From Microbulbifer sp. THAF38 (GTDB lineage: Bacteria > Pseudomonadota > Gammaproteobacteria > Pseudomonadales > Cellvibrionaceae), in NCBI RefSeq assembly GCF_009363535.1, contig NZ_CP045369.1:448501-512500 (forward strand): a stretch of 64,000 nucleotides of DNA, given 5' to 3'. The first letter of the stretch is position 1. Each line of letters starts with the position of its first letter. The notes beneath the pieces are model-generated. The model saw only the letters and a program-made list of their open reading frames with translations, did not search any database and was not told the origin of the DNA. Below, in pieces: positions 17,608 to 27,217 of the stretch. Both the position numbers and the translations under genes were made by a program.

Positions 17608-20207
17608 CACGGTTTTAGCTTTTCTCTCTGATCAAAATTGGCAATTCCTTGGGTCAACATCTGAGTGACTGTTGCTCCAAACCCTGCTAAGCCCTTCAAT
17701 TGTATCTCGAGGTAGATGCCCTCATCGTATTGAAGGTCTTCCGCTGCAACGACTCCGGCCAGATCATTGTCTAGGGTACGACGCCATAAAAGGCGCGCAC
17801 GATAGCAACAATCGTCATATTCGATACCGGCAAGGTATTCCAGTTCCCGATTCAATGTCAGGTCATAGGCCGCGCCAGCCATTATAGAGGTATGGAGATT
17901 GATGGGCAGTACGGCTGAACTGTTGAGCTGCCTTACCGAGGAGTCATCATCATTATTTAGATCATCTGGGAAAAGTGGATCGTCATCCCGTTCATAGTAG
18001 TAGCTGAGGTTGAAAATACGGGCATCGTTATCAAGGTAACGCAAGCTGAAGTTGCCTCGATTAATATTGTGCTCCGAATCATCGTAGACCAGTTCGCTGC
18101 CTATACGGAGTGACTGAATAGGACGACTCTCCAGCCTTGCTGCAAGTTCTGAGCGTGGGGTTTCTTCAATAAGCTCCTTCAGACCAATTTGGGTGTCACT
18201 GGAGTAAAAGACTTGGCCGATACTGGCGGATAACAAATCTCGCCCACTAATAGGCTCGATAAAGCGAGTGGTCAGTCCTAATGCAACTCTGCTTGCATCA
18301 TCGATACGGTCATTACCGGTAAAGCGACTGTGGCGGAACAGTTGATCGTAACTGAAGGTGAACAGCGAGGTGTCATAGAGCAAATTATTACTTTGCGGAT
18401 CAATTGGGCCTAGATTATCGAGATCAGCATCTGTGATATTGAAGAAATCTTCTTGATTGGCGCTGCTACTGAGCAACCCATATAAGCGGGGCTCCAAGGT
18501 CTGAATGTAATCGCGGTTAAAGGCGAAGCCATCCCGCTCGAAGTAGAGGCCGGTGTCTAGAGTGAGCTGGGCGGCGGAAGCACTGGGAGTGTCGTTCGCG
18601 TCTTCTGGCAGGAAGGTATCACTGACTTGGTAACCTAGATAGCGGCCTGCCAATCCAGGTTTAAAGTAGCCCCACAGCCACTCTTTATCCCAGAAAAGCT
18701 CATAGTCTAGGCGCAGGCGGTCTGCGGTTACAAAGTCTCTTGTTTGTTCAGTGACACTGTCAGGGTCATCAATATCTTTAATAAATCTGATTGTCTGGGT
18801 ATCCTGGTGTCGCCATACAGTAGCTTCATTCTGTAAGGCTAGCTGCCAGTCACCCCAGCGGTAATCCCCATCTACATCCAGCCGAGGTAGTTGGGCGAAA
18901 GTATCGAAGCGATCATTTTCCAATATCTGGTAATCTTGGGCGCGAAGCGTGATAGCCCAGTTCTCAAACGTCAATTTGCCCTGGGCTTTTTGGCTAACCT
19001 GGGTCTCTGCATTGACTTGAAGATTGGCGGTACTTAAATCCTTAAAATAGTCGGGGTCGCTGACTTTGGTGTAGTCGATATCGGTACGCCAGATACTGCC
19101 GCTATAGCCGCCCTGCTGTTCGAGGTTTACCAACCATCGATCTTCACCTTTGTAGGGCAGGACCAGGTCCTGTGGGAAGCCTCGGTCGATCAACTCTTGC
19201 GCAAGGTCACTGTTACCGCCCTTGTCGTCAGGGAGATCCGCGACACGGATTTCCGTATTGAACATGGGGCTCAGGTGGCGAAATTCCACCTCCAGGCCAG
19301 TGCCTCGGTACTGGATATAGCGGGGTGTGATGGTCGCATCCATCTGTGGGGCAATGTTCCAATAGTAAGGAACAGATAAATCCCAGCCGTTCTTTTCGCT
19401 GTTGCTCAGGGAGGGGAACAGGAAGCCCGACATACGCGCATCGCCCACCGGGAAGCGAAAATAAGGGAAGTAGAGCACGGGGACATCGAGTATCTCCAGG
19501 CGTACATCCCGCGCTGTTCCCTGGCTTTCCACTTGATCGATATTGATTTCACCGCCACTCAGGCGCCAGAAGGCCCGACCTGGCTCACAGCGGGTATAGG
19601 TGCCATCGGTAAGGGTCAATTCACCACTGGTTTGGCGAGCAACTTGAGCCGCATCGCCATGGATAAACTCGTTGTGCACCACATAGGTTGCATCCTCAAT
19701 GGAGGCGGCCTCGGTGTCTGTGTGCACCTCGGCGGTGGCGCCTCGAACAAGCAAATTGGGTTCACGCAGTTCGATAGCACCGCTCAGATAAGCGGTGTTG
19801 GTCTGGCGATTGAGCTCCACCTGATCGGCAAACAATTGGCGATAGCCCTGGGTGATATGGACATTGCCACTCAGTTCAGCAGACCCATTGTCTGACAAGT
19901 GGGACTGTTCAGCCGTAGCACGCAGTGGCGCGTCTTCCGGGGGTAGATTCGCATCCGGATAATCTCTGGGCGGCTCAATAAAAGCGCCGGTACAAATTGC
20001 CGGTATCCTGGCTCTTTCCTCAGGGGTCAACTCTGAGCGGGGTAACCAATCCAGGTAGAGGTAAGGGTTATATTCGGGGTCTAGGGCGGTCTGCTCCGCC
20101 TGGGTCCATAGGGGGGCTGCGGCCATCAAGCCGAGCGCAACAGTATGGACTCGTGAATTCTTAGCGATCGCCAGCGCGAGGCGACGCCACCGGGAGACTT
20201 CAAGCAT
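17607..20207 (-). CDS. lptD: LPS-assembly protein LptD
   Basis: An 866-residue outer-membrane beta-barrel that inserts lipopolysaccharide in the outer leaflet. It has an N-terminal signal segment (HTVALGLMAAAPLWTQA), an OstA/LptA-like periplasmic beta-jellyroll (about residues 95-240), and a C-terminal barrel with many aromatic beta strands. Cysteines expected for the inter-domain disulfides are present: one early (ICTGAF), one in the jellyroll (TRCEPG) and a CC pair near the C-terminus (DDCCYR). I chose the ATG at 20207; a TTG one codon earlier is possible. It is the first gene of the run with surA. Confidence 0.96.
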   Translation of the reverse strand: MLEVSRWRRLALAIAKNSRVHTVALGLMAAAPLWTQAEQTALDPEYNPYLYLDWLPRSELTPEERARIPAICTGAFIEPPRDYPDANLPPEDAPLRATAEQSHLSDNGSAELSGNVHITQGYRQLFADQVELNRQTNTAYLSGAIELREPNLLVRGATAEVHTDTEAASIEDATYVVHNEFIHGDAAQVARQTSGELTLTDGTYTRCEPGRAFWRLSGGEINIDQVESQGTARDVRLEILDVPVLYFPYFRFPVGDARMSGFLFPSLSNSEKNGWDLSVPYYWNIAPQMDATITPRYIQYRGTGLEVEFRHLSPMFNTEIRVADLPDDKGGNSDLAQELIDRGFPQDLVLPYKGEDRWLVNLEQQGGYSGSIWRTDIDYTKVSDPDYFKDLSTANLQVNAETQVSQKAQGKLTFENWAITLRAQDYQILENDRFDTFAQLPRLDVDGDYRWGDWQLALQNEATVWRHQDTQTIRFIKDIDDPDSVTEQTRDFVTADRLRLDYELFWDKEWLWGYFKPGLAGRYLGYQVSDTFLPEDANDTPSASAAQLTLDTGLYFERDGFAFNRDYIQTLEPRLYGLLSSSANQEDFFNITDADLDNLGPIDPQSNNLLYDTSLFTFSYDQLFRHSRFTGNDRIDDASRVALGLTTRFIEPISGRDLLSASIGQVFYSSDTQIGLKELIEETPRSELAARLESRPIQSLRIGSELVYDDSEHNINRGNFSLRYLDNDARIFNLSYYYERDDDPLFPDDLNNDDDSSVRQLNSSAVLPINLHTSIMAGAAYDLTLNRELEYLAGIEYDDCCYRARLLWRRTLDNDLAGVVAAEDLQYDEGIYLEIQLKGLAGFGATVTQMLTQGIANFDQREKLKP

Positions 20208-20468
20208 CAATCGATAGGTTCCGGCTATTCTTTGGTGTTTCTTTTATCGGCAGATGCGTGCACAGCTATCTAGCCGGGGCGCGCAAAAAATTATCGCCCG
20301 ATTCTACTTGAATGTAGGAGTGGTTAATAGCCGCACAGGTGGTACGCGAGTAGCAAGGGGATAGTTGCTGCGTCTTATCGGGCAGGGTTTCAATGTGGGC
20401 CGCTTAGTGGGAAACTGCCGCGATAGAAAGAATTAGCGATAGGCCAAAGAGCAAATGAAGGATGTATT

Positions 20469-21509
20469 GTGAGTGATGACCTGCGACGAGAGACTCTGAC
20501 TCGTTGGGTGGGGAGGGCTTTGGATACTGAGTCACCAATAGAGTTGGCCAAGCTTACCGGGGATGCAGGTTTTCGGCGCTATTTCCGTACTTCTACCGAG
20601 CCCAGATTAATTGCTGTTGATTCCCCACCTGAGCGTACCAATCCAGCCCGCTTTATAGCACTTGCCGATTATTTGCGGCGCAATGGCGTGCACACGCCCA
20701 TGGTGATGGCCGCCGATACGACTAATGGCTATTTGCTGTTGGAAGATCTGGGCGATACCCAGTTATTCAATGTGTTGAGTCATGACAGTGTTGAGGGGCT
20801 CTACGCGGAGGTAATGAGCGAATTACTAAGCCTCCAGCAGATTCCTCGGGAAGAGGGTTTGTTCCCGGACTATAGCCAGGAATTGTTGCTGACAGAGATG
20901 CATATTATGCCCGAGTGGCTGGTAGGCAAATTACTAGGCTACTCCCTGAATGAAGCGGAAAACCGCCTGCTGCAAGATACCTTTCAACAGTTACTGGAAA
21001 GTGCTGCGAGCCAGCCGCAAACCCTGGTGCACAGAGACTACCACAGCCGCAACTTAATGGTCCGAGGTGGTGAACGTCCCGGAATCGTGGATTTCCAGGA
21101 TGCAGTGTGGGGGCCGATCACCTACGATTTGGTCTCTCTGTTACGGGACTGCTATATCAGCTGGCCACGCCAACGGGTCGAGCGCTGGGCTTTGGCCTAT
21201 GCCGCTACCGCAGAAGCTGCTGGGGTGCTGGAACCTGTAGACCCGAAAGAGTTCATAAAGTGGTTCGACTGGATGGGTCTCCAGCGTCACATTAAAGTGC
21301 TGGGCTTGTTTCCACGCCTTTCGCTGCGCGATGGCAAGCAGAATTACCTGGGGGATCTGCCCTTGGTGATACGCTATGTGCTGGAGGTTGCTGATCGCTA
21401 TGAGGAACTCAAGCCGTTTGCGCAGTGGTTTGAGCAACAGCTGCTCCCGCTGATCGAGCAGCAGCCCTGGTACAGCGATTATCGCTGTGCCGGAGAGAAG
21501 CTTAGATAA
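20469..21509 (+). CDS. amgK: Anomeric MurNAc/GlcNAc kinase (AmgK)
   Basis: A 346-residue aminoglycoside-phosphotransferase-fold sugar kinase. It has TGDAGFRRYFR at the N-terminus, LLLEDLGD as hinge, VHRDYHSRNLMV as catalytic loop and GIVDFQDAVWGP as metal-binding loop. In Pseudomonas AmgK phosphorylates MurNAc at C1 in the recycling route that bypasses fosfomycin-sensitive MurA. The start is a GTG with AAGGA 6 nt upstream. It is followed by murU, 28 bp away, and is divergent from lptD, the same arrangement as in Pseudomonas. Confidence 0.93.
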   Translation: MSDDLRRETLTRWVGRALDTESPIELAKLTGDAGFRRYFRTSTEPRLIAVDSPPERTNPARFIALADYLRRNGVHTPMVMAADTTNGYLLLEDLGDTQLFNVLSHDSVEGLYAEVMSELLSLQQIPREEGLFPDYSQELLLTEMHIMPEWLVGKLLGYSLNEAENRLLQDTFQQLLESAASQPQTLVHRDYHSRNLMVRGGERPGIVDFQDAVWGPITYDLVSLLRDCYISWPRQRVERWALAYAATAEAAGVLEPVDPKEFIKWFDWMGLQRHIKVLGLFPRLSLRDGKQNYLGDLPLVIRYVLEVADRYEELKPFAQWFEQQLLPLIEQQPWYSDYRCAGEKLR

Positions 21510-21537
21510 GCCGAATAAAAACTGATAGATGAATTGA

Positions 21538-22245
21538 ATGACTCAGCTCACCGAAAAAGCCCCGACAACCGCTATGGTCTTGGCGGCAGGTTTTGGGCGT
21601 AGGATGCGCCCTCTTACTGACCAAACCCCCAAGCCTTTGTTGTCTGTGGCAGGCAAACCTCTGATTGAGCATGTACTGGAGCGATTACAGGGCGTAGGAA
21701 TTCAACGGGTAGTGATCAACCTGGGCCATTTGGGTCATATGATTCGTGACTACCTGGGGAACGGCAATCGCTGGGGCCTGGATATCCAGTATTCTGTGGA
21801 GCAGGAAGACCGGCCCTTTGAGACTGCAGGGGGAATTCTCAATGCGATGCCGCTGCTGGGAGAGGGTCCATTTTTTGTGGTTAATGGGGATGTCTGGTGT
21901 GACTTCGACCTTTCCCAGTGGGTGGCCCGCTCGCTGCCCAAAGAATGCCCCGGTCGCCTGCTTATGGTGCCCAACCCCCCGCATAACCCGGAGGGGGACT
22001 TTGGAATTGAGAATGGCCTGCTATCCGGGACAGCTAAGCCCCGCTATACCTTTGCCGGCATCAGCTGGCTACGCCCCGAAGTGTTGACCCGCTACCCCAA
22101 AATGCGCGAATGCTTCGGCCTTGGTGAGGTGTTCACCTTTAATGAGGATAAGTTACAGGCGGATTTATACACTGGGGACTGGTGTGATGTGGGCACCCCC
22201 GAGCGTCTGGAAAACCTGCATTACCGCCTGAGTGCGGAAAATTGA
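21538..22245 (+). CDS. murU: N-acetylmuramate alpha-1-phosphate uridylyltransferase (MurU)
   Basis: A 235-residue nucleotidyltransferase with the signature [26 protein letters not shown]-like TAGGILNAM and the metal-site segment [12 protein letters not shown]. It converts MurNAc-1-phosphate, made by AmgK, to UDP-MurNAc for peptidoglycan synthesis. The short length and the partnership with amgK separate it from larger glucose-1-phosphate nucleotidyltransferases. Its end is 19 bp before the rpe start, so rpe may be in the same transcript. Confidence 0.92.
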   Translation: MTQLTEKAPTTAMVLAAGFGRRMRPLTDQTPKPLLSVAGKPLIEHVLERLQGVGIQRVVINLGHLGHMIRDYLGNGNRWGLDIQYSVEQEDRPFETAGGILNAMPLLGEGPFFVVNGDVWCDFDLSQWVARSLPKECPGRLLMVPNPPHNPEGDFGIENGLLSGTAKPRYTFAGISWLRPEVLTRYPKMRECFGLGEVFTFNEDKLQADLYTGDWCDVGTPERLENLHYRLSAEN

Positions 22246-22264
22246 GTTACTGAAGGAAATAAAG

Positions 22265-22927
22265 ATGTCAGATTACAAGATTGCCCCCTCGATTCTCTCC
22301 GCTGATTTTGCCCGCCTCGGTGAAGAGGTGGACAACGTGCTAGCGGCTGGTGCCGATTGGGTGCACTTTGATGTGATGGACAACCACTATGTGCCCAACC
22401 TCACCATCGGCCCAATGGTGTGCGAGGCGTTGCGTAAGCATGGTGTCGAGGCGCCAATTGATGTGCACCTGATGGTGGAGCCGGTGGACGATATGATCCG
22501 AATGTTTGCCGATGCGGGTGCAAGCTATATTACCTTTCACCCGGAGGCTTCACGCCACCCGGATCGCTCCCTGCAGTTGATTCGCAGCCTAGGTTGCAAG
22601 GCCGGCCTGGTGTTTAACCCGGCCACTGGGCTGGATGCGGCCAAATATGTGATGGACAAGCTGGATATGATTCTGCTGATGTCAGTCAATCCGGGCTTTG
22701 GCGGCCAGAAATTTATTCCGGGCACCCTGGATAAATTGCGTGAGGCGCGTCAGCTGATCGATGCTTCCGGTTACGATATTCGCCTGGAGATCGATGGCGG
22801 GGTCAACCGCGACAATATTGCGGAGATTGCCGCCGCCGGCGCGGATACTTTTGTTGCGGGTTCTGCGATTTTCAATGCCCCCGACTACGCTGAAGTGATC
22901 GGTGCAATGCGCGATAGCTTGTCCTGA
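22265..22927 (+). CDS. rpe: Ribulose-phosphate 3-epimerase
   Basis: A 220-residue TIM-barrel epimerase of the pentose phosphate pathway that interconverts ribulose-5-phosphate and xylulose-5-phosphate. Signatures are [49 protein letters not shown] and EIDGGVN. The ATG at 22265 is chosen (AAGGA 7 nt upstream, family N-terminus); the frame is open 33 bp further upstream but overlaps murU. In Pseudomonas a gph phosphatase gene lies between rpe and trpE; it is missing here. Confidence 0.97.
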   Translation: MSDYKIAPSILSADFARLGEEVDNVLAAGADWVHFDVMDNHYVPNLTIGPMVCEALRKHGVEAPIDVHLMVEPVDDMIRMFADAGASYITFHPEASRHPDRSLQLIRSLGCKAGLVFNPATGLDAAKYVMDKLDMILLMSVNPGFGGQKFIPGTLDKLREARQLIDASGYDIRLEIDGGVNRDNIAEIAAAGADTFVAGSAIFNAPDYAEVIGAMRDSLS

Positions 22928-22936
22928 GAAAAACCT

Positions 22937-22958
22937 GGCGGGTAACCTCTTGCCCGCC
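22937..22958 (+). terminator. Hairpin after rpe
   Basis: GGCGGG (22937-22942) pairs with CCCGCC (22953-22958) ten bases after the rpe stop. There is no T-tract, so it is a probable 3'-end or stability hairpin rather than a complete intrinsic terminator. Confidence 0.4.
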
Positions 22959-23004
22959 GTATACGGGATTTGTAAACTTGTGCACCTGCACAGAGGGAAT
23001 TTCC

Positions 23005-23052
23005 GTGAACCACACTATCCCCACATCCAGCAGCTGGCGATGGCGCCGCTGA
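23005..23052 (+). CDS. Probable tryptophan leader peptide upstream of trpE
   Basis: A 15-codon frame starts at GTG 23005 with GAGGGA 6 nt upstream and ends at TGA 23052. Its peptide, MNHTIPTSSSWRWRR, carries two Trp codons (W11 and W13) followed by Arg codons, the layout of trp leader peptides in gammaproteobacteria (E. coli TrpL also ends with Trp and Arg codons). It lies 105 bp before trpE. Trp is the rarest residue, so two in a 15-residue frame in this exact place is unlikely by chance. Too short for routine gene finders. Confidence 0.6.
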   Translation: MNHTIPTSSSWRWRR

Positions 23053-23124
23053 TCCGCTGAGGCCAATGGGTCAAAGATACCATTCGGCCACCTCTCCCGT
23101 GGGCGCTGCCTATACTTTGGCGCC
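23042..23124 (+). promoter_or_regulatory. Possible trp attenuator structures
   Basis: After the leader peptide there are a hairpin GGCCAATGG / CCATTCGGCC (23061-23069 with 23080-23089, one bulged C) and a second stem GGCGC / GCGCC (23102-23106 with 23120-23124). A GGCGCC copy at 23042-23047 overlaps the second Trp codon and could compete for pairing with the later copies, so ribosome stalling at the Trp codons could switch the fold. No T-tract follows, so this is not a classic intrinsic attenuator; control of trpE translation is as likely. Confidence 0.4.
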
Positions 23125-23157
23125 AACTAGAAAAATACCTAATAGATCGGAGTCTCT

Positions 23158-24669
23158 ATGACCCCTAGTGAATACGCACAACTTGTGTCTGCGGGCTATA
23201 ACCGTATCCCGCTGGTGCGCCGAGTACTGGCGGATATTGAAACCCCCCTGTCCACTTATATGAAGCTTGCCAAAGGGCGTTATAGCTACCTGCTGGAGTC
23301 TGTACAGGGCGGGGAGAAGTGGGGGCGTTACTCCATTATTGGTCTGCCGGCAAGAACTCTGCTGCGGGTACGTGGCAGCGAGGTTACGGTGGAGCGCGAT
23401 GGGGCGGTGATTGAAAGCCACACGGAGCGGGACCCGCTGGCATTTGTGGAACAGTTTCAGCAGCGCTATCGGGTGCCGGAACTTACCGATTTGCCACGCT
23501 TTAACGGCGGCCTGGTCGGGTATTTTGGCTATGACTGTGTGCGCTATATTGAGCCGCGTCTGGCCCACAGTGTGCCGCAGGATAGCCTGGGTAATCCGGA
23601 TATCCTGCTGATGGTCAGTGATGAGCTGGTGGTTTTCGACAATCTCGCCGGTGCGGTTATTTTTATTGTGCACGCAGACCCCGCTCAGGCCGATGCCTAT
23701 GAGCGAGCCCAGCAGCGCCTGGATCAGTTGGTCGAACGGCTGGCCCAGCCGTTGCCGAATACTGTACCCCTGGATCTGGATGGCAAGGGAATCGAGGAGA
23801 GTGCTTTTCACTCTCACTTTGGTGAGGAAAACTTCAAGAAAGCCGTGGACCGGGTGAAGGAATATGTCCTCGCTGGCGATGTGATGCAGGTGGTGCCCTC
23901 CCAGCGCCTGTCGGCTCCCTTCGACGCACCGCCCCTGAATTTCTATCGCGCCTTGCGCAGCCTGAACCCCTCACCTTATATGTATTTCCTCGACCTCGGC
24001 GATCACCAGGTTGTGGGTTCTAGCCCGGAGATACTGGTGCGTCTGGAAGAGGGGGAGATGACTGTGCGTCCGCTGGCTGGCACTCGCCGTCGCGGTACCT
24101 CGGAAGAGGAGGATAAAGCCCTGGAGCAGGAACTCTTGGCCGACCCCAAAGAGTGTGCTGAGCACCTGATGTTGATCGACCTGGGGCGCAATGATGTGGG
24201 CCGCGTAGCGGCGACGGGCAGCGTGCGGGTCACCGAGCAGATGGTGGTGGAACGCTATTCCCATGTGATGCATATCACCTCCAATGTCAACGGCCAATTG
24301 CGGGAGGGGCTCACCGGTATGGACGCCCTGCGCGCGGCGCTGCCGGCCGGTACTTTATCCGGGGCACCAAAGATCCGCGCTATGGAAATTATCGATGAAC
24401 TGGAACCGGAGAAACGCGGTATCTATGGTGGTGCGGTGGGTTACTTGGCCTGGAATGGCAATATGGATACAGCCATAGCAATTCGCACCGCAGTGATTAA
24501 GGATGGGCAGTTATTTATCCAGGCCGGTGCCGGCCTGGTAGCCGATTCAGACCCTCAGTCCGAGTGGGATGAAACCATGAACAAGGCCAGGGCACTGTTT
24601 CGCGCAGCGGGCATGGCCCTGGCTAGTAGTTGTAAAGAAGTAAAGATCGAACAAGATGAGCGAAGCTAG
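23158..24669 (+). CDS. trpE: Anthranilate synthase component I
   Basis: A 503-residue chorismate-using enzyme that, with TrpG, makes anthranilate in the first step of tryptophan synthesis. The N-terminal regulatory motif LLES (about residues 45-48) suggests feedback inhibition by tryptophan. The chorismate-binding half has [61 protein letters not shown] and YGGAVGYL. The start ATG has GGAG 5 nt upstream. Its last codons overlap the ion channel gene by 14 bp. Confidence 0.98.
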   Translation: MTPSEYAQLVSAGYNRIPLVRRVLADIETPLSTYMKLAKGRYSYLLESVQGGEKWGRYSIIGLPARTLLRVRGSEVTVERDGAVIESHTERDPLAFVEQFQQRYRVPELTDLPRFNGGLVGYFGYDCVRYIEPRLAHSVPQDSLGNPDILLMVSDELVVFDNLAGAVIFIVHADPAQADAYERAQQRLDQLVERLAQPLPNTVPLDLDGKGIEESAFHSHFGEENFKKAVDRVKEYVLAGDVMQVVPSQRLSAPFDAPPLNFYRALRSLNPSPYMYFLDLGDHQVVGSSPEILVRLEEGEMTVRPLAGTRRRGTSEEEDKALEQELLADPKECAEHLMLIDLGRNDVGRVAATGSVRVTEQMVVERYSHVMHITSNVNGQLREGLTGMDALRAALPAGTLSGAPKIRAMEIIDELEPEKRGIYGGAVGYLAWNGNMDTAIAIRTAVIKDGQLFIQAGAGLVADSDPQSEWDETMNKARALFRAAGMALASSCKEVKIEQDERS

Positions 24670-25519
24670 TATTCCCCAAAAAATATCTCTTGCCACCCGT
24701 TGCCAGCAGATAGTCGAAGCCCCGCTATTTAATCAGGTGATCATTGGGATCATCCTTCTCAATGCGCTGGCGGTTGGGTTGGAGACCTCCAGCTGGGTGA
24801 TGGAGCATTTTGGTACCACGCTGGGCGTTGTTAACCAGCTGGTACTTATCGCTTTTATTTTAGAGGCGGCGATAAAAATAGCCTCGCAGGGATCGCGCCC
24901 CTGGCGTTATTTCGCCAGTGGCTGGAACTGCTTTGATTTCACCATCATTGCCCTCAGCCTGATTCCCGCTACAGGGCCACTGGCAACACTCGCACGCTTG
25001 GTAAGGGTACTGCGGGTACTGCGTCTGGTTTCCGCTTTCCCGGAATTGCGGACCCTGGTGGATACACTGTTGCGCAGCTTGCCGAGCATGATGCACATCG
25101 CAATTTTGATGGGGATTATTTTTTATATCTATGGCGTGGCGGGCTATTTCCTCTTTCACGAGGTGGACCCCACCCACTGGCGTAGCTTGCCGATCGCTCT
25201 GTTAAGTCTGTTCCGCATTGTGACCTTTGAGGATTGGACCGACATTATGTACACCGCTATGGACTCAATGCCCTGGGCCTGGCTCTACTTTGTCAGTTTT
25301 GTGGTCATGGGCGCTTTTGTCATGATTAACCTATTTATCGGTGTGGTAATCAATAACCTGGAGGAGGCCAAGCTGCGCCGTATGGATGAGATGTGCCTGC
25401 CACCCAGTCAAACCGAAATCCTGCGCGAATTGCGCTCAACCCAGGCGGCGCTGGCGCGATTGCAAAAACGCATGGAAGCACCTTCCGACACTGCACAGGC
25501 AATGGGGGCCAAGCAATGA
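24656..25519 (+). CDS. Voltage-gated cation channel subunit (6-TM, BacNav/Cav-like)
   Basis: A 287-residue ion-transport family protein. S1-S3 lie within residues 20-105; S4 at about 113-132 ([12 protein letters not shown]) has regularly spaced Arg voltage-sensor residues. S5 is near 146-168, the pore loop carries TFEDWTD (190-196), and S6 is near 208-233. A short C-terminal helix (about 255-278) with heptads resembles the tetramerising tail of bacterial channels. Bacterial sodium channels carry TLESWSM; the extra acidic residues (D193, D196) resemble the engineered calcium-selective CavAb filter (TLDDWSD), so calcium or mixed selectivity is possible. It overlaps trpE by 14 bp and trpG by 4 bp, so it is translated as part of the trp operon. 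Confidence 0.9.
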   Translation: MSEASIPQKISLATRCQQIVEAPLFNQVIIGIILLNALAVGLETSSWVMEHFGTTLGVVNQLVLIAFILEAAIKIASQGSRPWRYFASGWNCFDFTIIALSLIPATGPLATLARLVRVLRVLRLVSAFPELRTLVDTLLRSLPSMMHIAILMGIIFYIYGVAGYFLFHEVDPTHWRSLPIALLSLFRIVTFEDWTDIMYTAMDSMPWAWLYFVSFVVMGAFVMINLFIGVVINNLEEAKLRRMDEMCLPPSQTEILRELRSTQAALARLQKRMEAPSDTAQAMGAKQ

Positions 25520-26094
25520 TTTTAATGATCGATAACTACGACTCCTTTACCTGGAATGTGGTGCAGTACCTGGAGGAGCTGGGTGCCGAGGTTGTGGTCA
25601 AGCGCAACGACGAGATCACCCTTGAGGACCTCGAACAGATGGCCCCAGCGAAAATTGTGATTTCACCAGGCCCCTGCACACCCAATGAGGCCGGGATTTC
25701 CCTGGAGGCAATTCGCCACTTTGCCGGTCGTATTCCCATTTTGGGCATTTGCCTCGGGCACCAGAGTATCGGCCAGGTGTTCGGTGGTCGCGTTGTGCGT
25801 GCCGGCCAGGTTATGCACGGCAAAACATCGCCTATAGTGCACAACAACCTGGGGGTGTTTCACGGCCTGTCCAATCCTTTCGAGGCCACCCGTTATCACT
25901 CCCTGGTGGTGGAAAAAGGCAGTTTGCCTGAATGTCTGGAAATTACCGCCTGGACGGAGACGCCTGACGGCGAGATCGATGAAATTATGGGGTTGCGCCA
26001 CCGGGAATTGCCAATCGAGGGGGTGCAGTTTCACCCCGAATCCATTCTCACGATGCATGGCCACGATATGCTGAGGAATTTTCTCGAGTCCTGA
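25516..26094 (+). CDS. trpG: Anthranilate synthase component II (glutamine amidotransferase)
   Basis: A 192-residue class I glutamine amidotransferase that feeds ammonia to TrpE (and possibly to PabB). It has [11 protein letters not shown] at the N-terminus, oxyanion segment [12 protein letters not shown], the nucleophile Cys in [11 protein letters not shown], and the His-Glu pair in GVQFHPESI. The ATG at 25516 overlaps the channel stop (ATGA), so translation is coupled. The longer upstream frame is not credible. The family length (about 190-200) fits. Confidence 0.97.
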   Translation: MILMIDNYDSFTWNVVQYLEELGAEVVVKRNDEITLEDLEQMAPAKIVISPGPCTPNEAGISLEAIRHFAGRIPILGICLGHQSIGQVFGGRVVRAGQVMHGKTSPIVHNNLGVFHGLSNPFEATRYHSLVVEKGSLPECLEITAWTETPDGEIDEIMGLRHRELPIEGVQFHPESILTMHGHDMLRNFLES

Positions 26095-26167
26095 TGCTAA
26101 GGGCAAAACGCGGAGCGGTTATTTGCGCTCTGCACCAATCAACACTGAGCGGGACAAGGGGGACACA

Positions 26168-27217
26168 ATGAATATACAAAAAGCCATCGCCAAGCTGGTG
26201 GATGGAGAGCACCTGACTCGTGAGGAGATGCGCGAGACTGTCGGCCAAATTATGCGTGGCGAAGCCCTGGAAGCGCAGATAGGAGCCTTGCTGATTGCGT
26301 TGCGTATTCGCGGTGAAACCGTCGATGAGATCGTCGGAGCGGTGGAAACCATGCGCGCACTGGCCACCAAGGTGGAACTCGACTTGGACAACACTGTGGA
26401 TATTGTCGGCACTGGTGGCGATGGCGCGAACCTGTTTAATGTGTCCAGTGCCAGTGGCTTTGTTGCAGCCGCCGCCGGGGCCAGGGTGGCCAAACACGGT
26501 AACCGTTCGGTGTCTTCTAGTAGTGGCTCCGCTGATTTGCTCGAACACGCCGGGGTTTATCTGGATTTAAGCGCGGAACAAATGGCCCGCTGTGTGGAAA
26601 CGCTCGGTATCGGCTTTATGTTCGCGCCCAGTTTCCACAGCGCCGTTCGCCATGTGGGCCCCGCGCGCAAAGCACTCGGGTTACGCACTATTTTTAATTT
26701 GCTGGGTCCCATGACCAACCCCGCGGGAGTTAAGCGCAAGGTTATCGGAGTTTACGAGAAGCATTATTGCCGCCTGTTGGCCGAGGTTCTGCAGCGTCTC
26801 GGTTCCGAGCACGTATTGGTCCTGCACAGCGATGATGGCCTCGATGAAGCCAGTATCGCCGCGGATACTTTTGCGGTGGAATTAAAGGATGGTGTTATCA
26901 GTGAGTTTACACTCCGCCCCGAAGACTTTGGGTTGCCCCGCCAGAGCCTGGACGGATTGATCGTTTCTGGTGCCGAAGAGTCTCTATCCCTGATCCGCGA
27001 CGCACTGGGTAAACGCGAAACCGAAGCGGGGCAAAAAGCTGCGGATATTATCGCCCTGAATGCAGGCCTGGCTATTTATGTCAGCGGCACCGCAAACACG
27101 GCAGAGCAGGGCGTTGCCATGGCGCAGGACGCCATCGATAGCGGTTTGGCTGCAGAAAAAATTAATGACTTGGCTGCCTTTACCAGCGCCTTTCGCCCCG
27201 AGGAAGTGAAATCGTGA
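26168..27217 (+). CDS. trpD: Anthranilate phosphoribosyltransferase
   Basis: A 349-residue enzyme that transfers phosphoribose from PRPP to anthranilate. Signatures: [18 protein letters not shown] (PRPP loop), [10 protein letters not shown], the [16 protein letters not shown] region, and [10 protein letters not shown]. The ATG at 26168 follows a strong AAGGGGG site; the frame extends 45 bp upstream without support. The gene follows trpG by 73 bp and overlaps the trpC start. Confidence 0.98.
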   Translation: MNIQKAIAKLVDGEHLTREEMRETVGQIMRGEALEAQIGALLIALRIRGETVDEIVGAVETMRALATKVELDLDNTVDIVGTGGDGANLFNVSSASGFVAAAAGARVAKHGNRSVSSSSGSADLLEHAGVYLDLSAEQMARCVETLGIGFMFAPSFHSAVRHVGPARKALGLRTIFNLLGPMTNPAGVKRKVIGVYEKHYCRLLAEVLQRLGSEHVLVLHSDDGLDEASIAADTFAVELKDGVISEFTLRPEDFGLPRQSLDGLIVSGAEESLSLIRDALGKRETEAGQKAADIIALNAGLAIYVSGTANTAEQGVAMAQDAIDSGLAAEKINDLAAFTSAFRPEEVKS

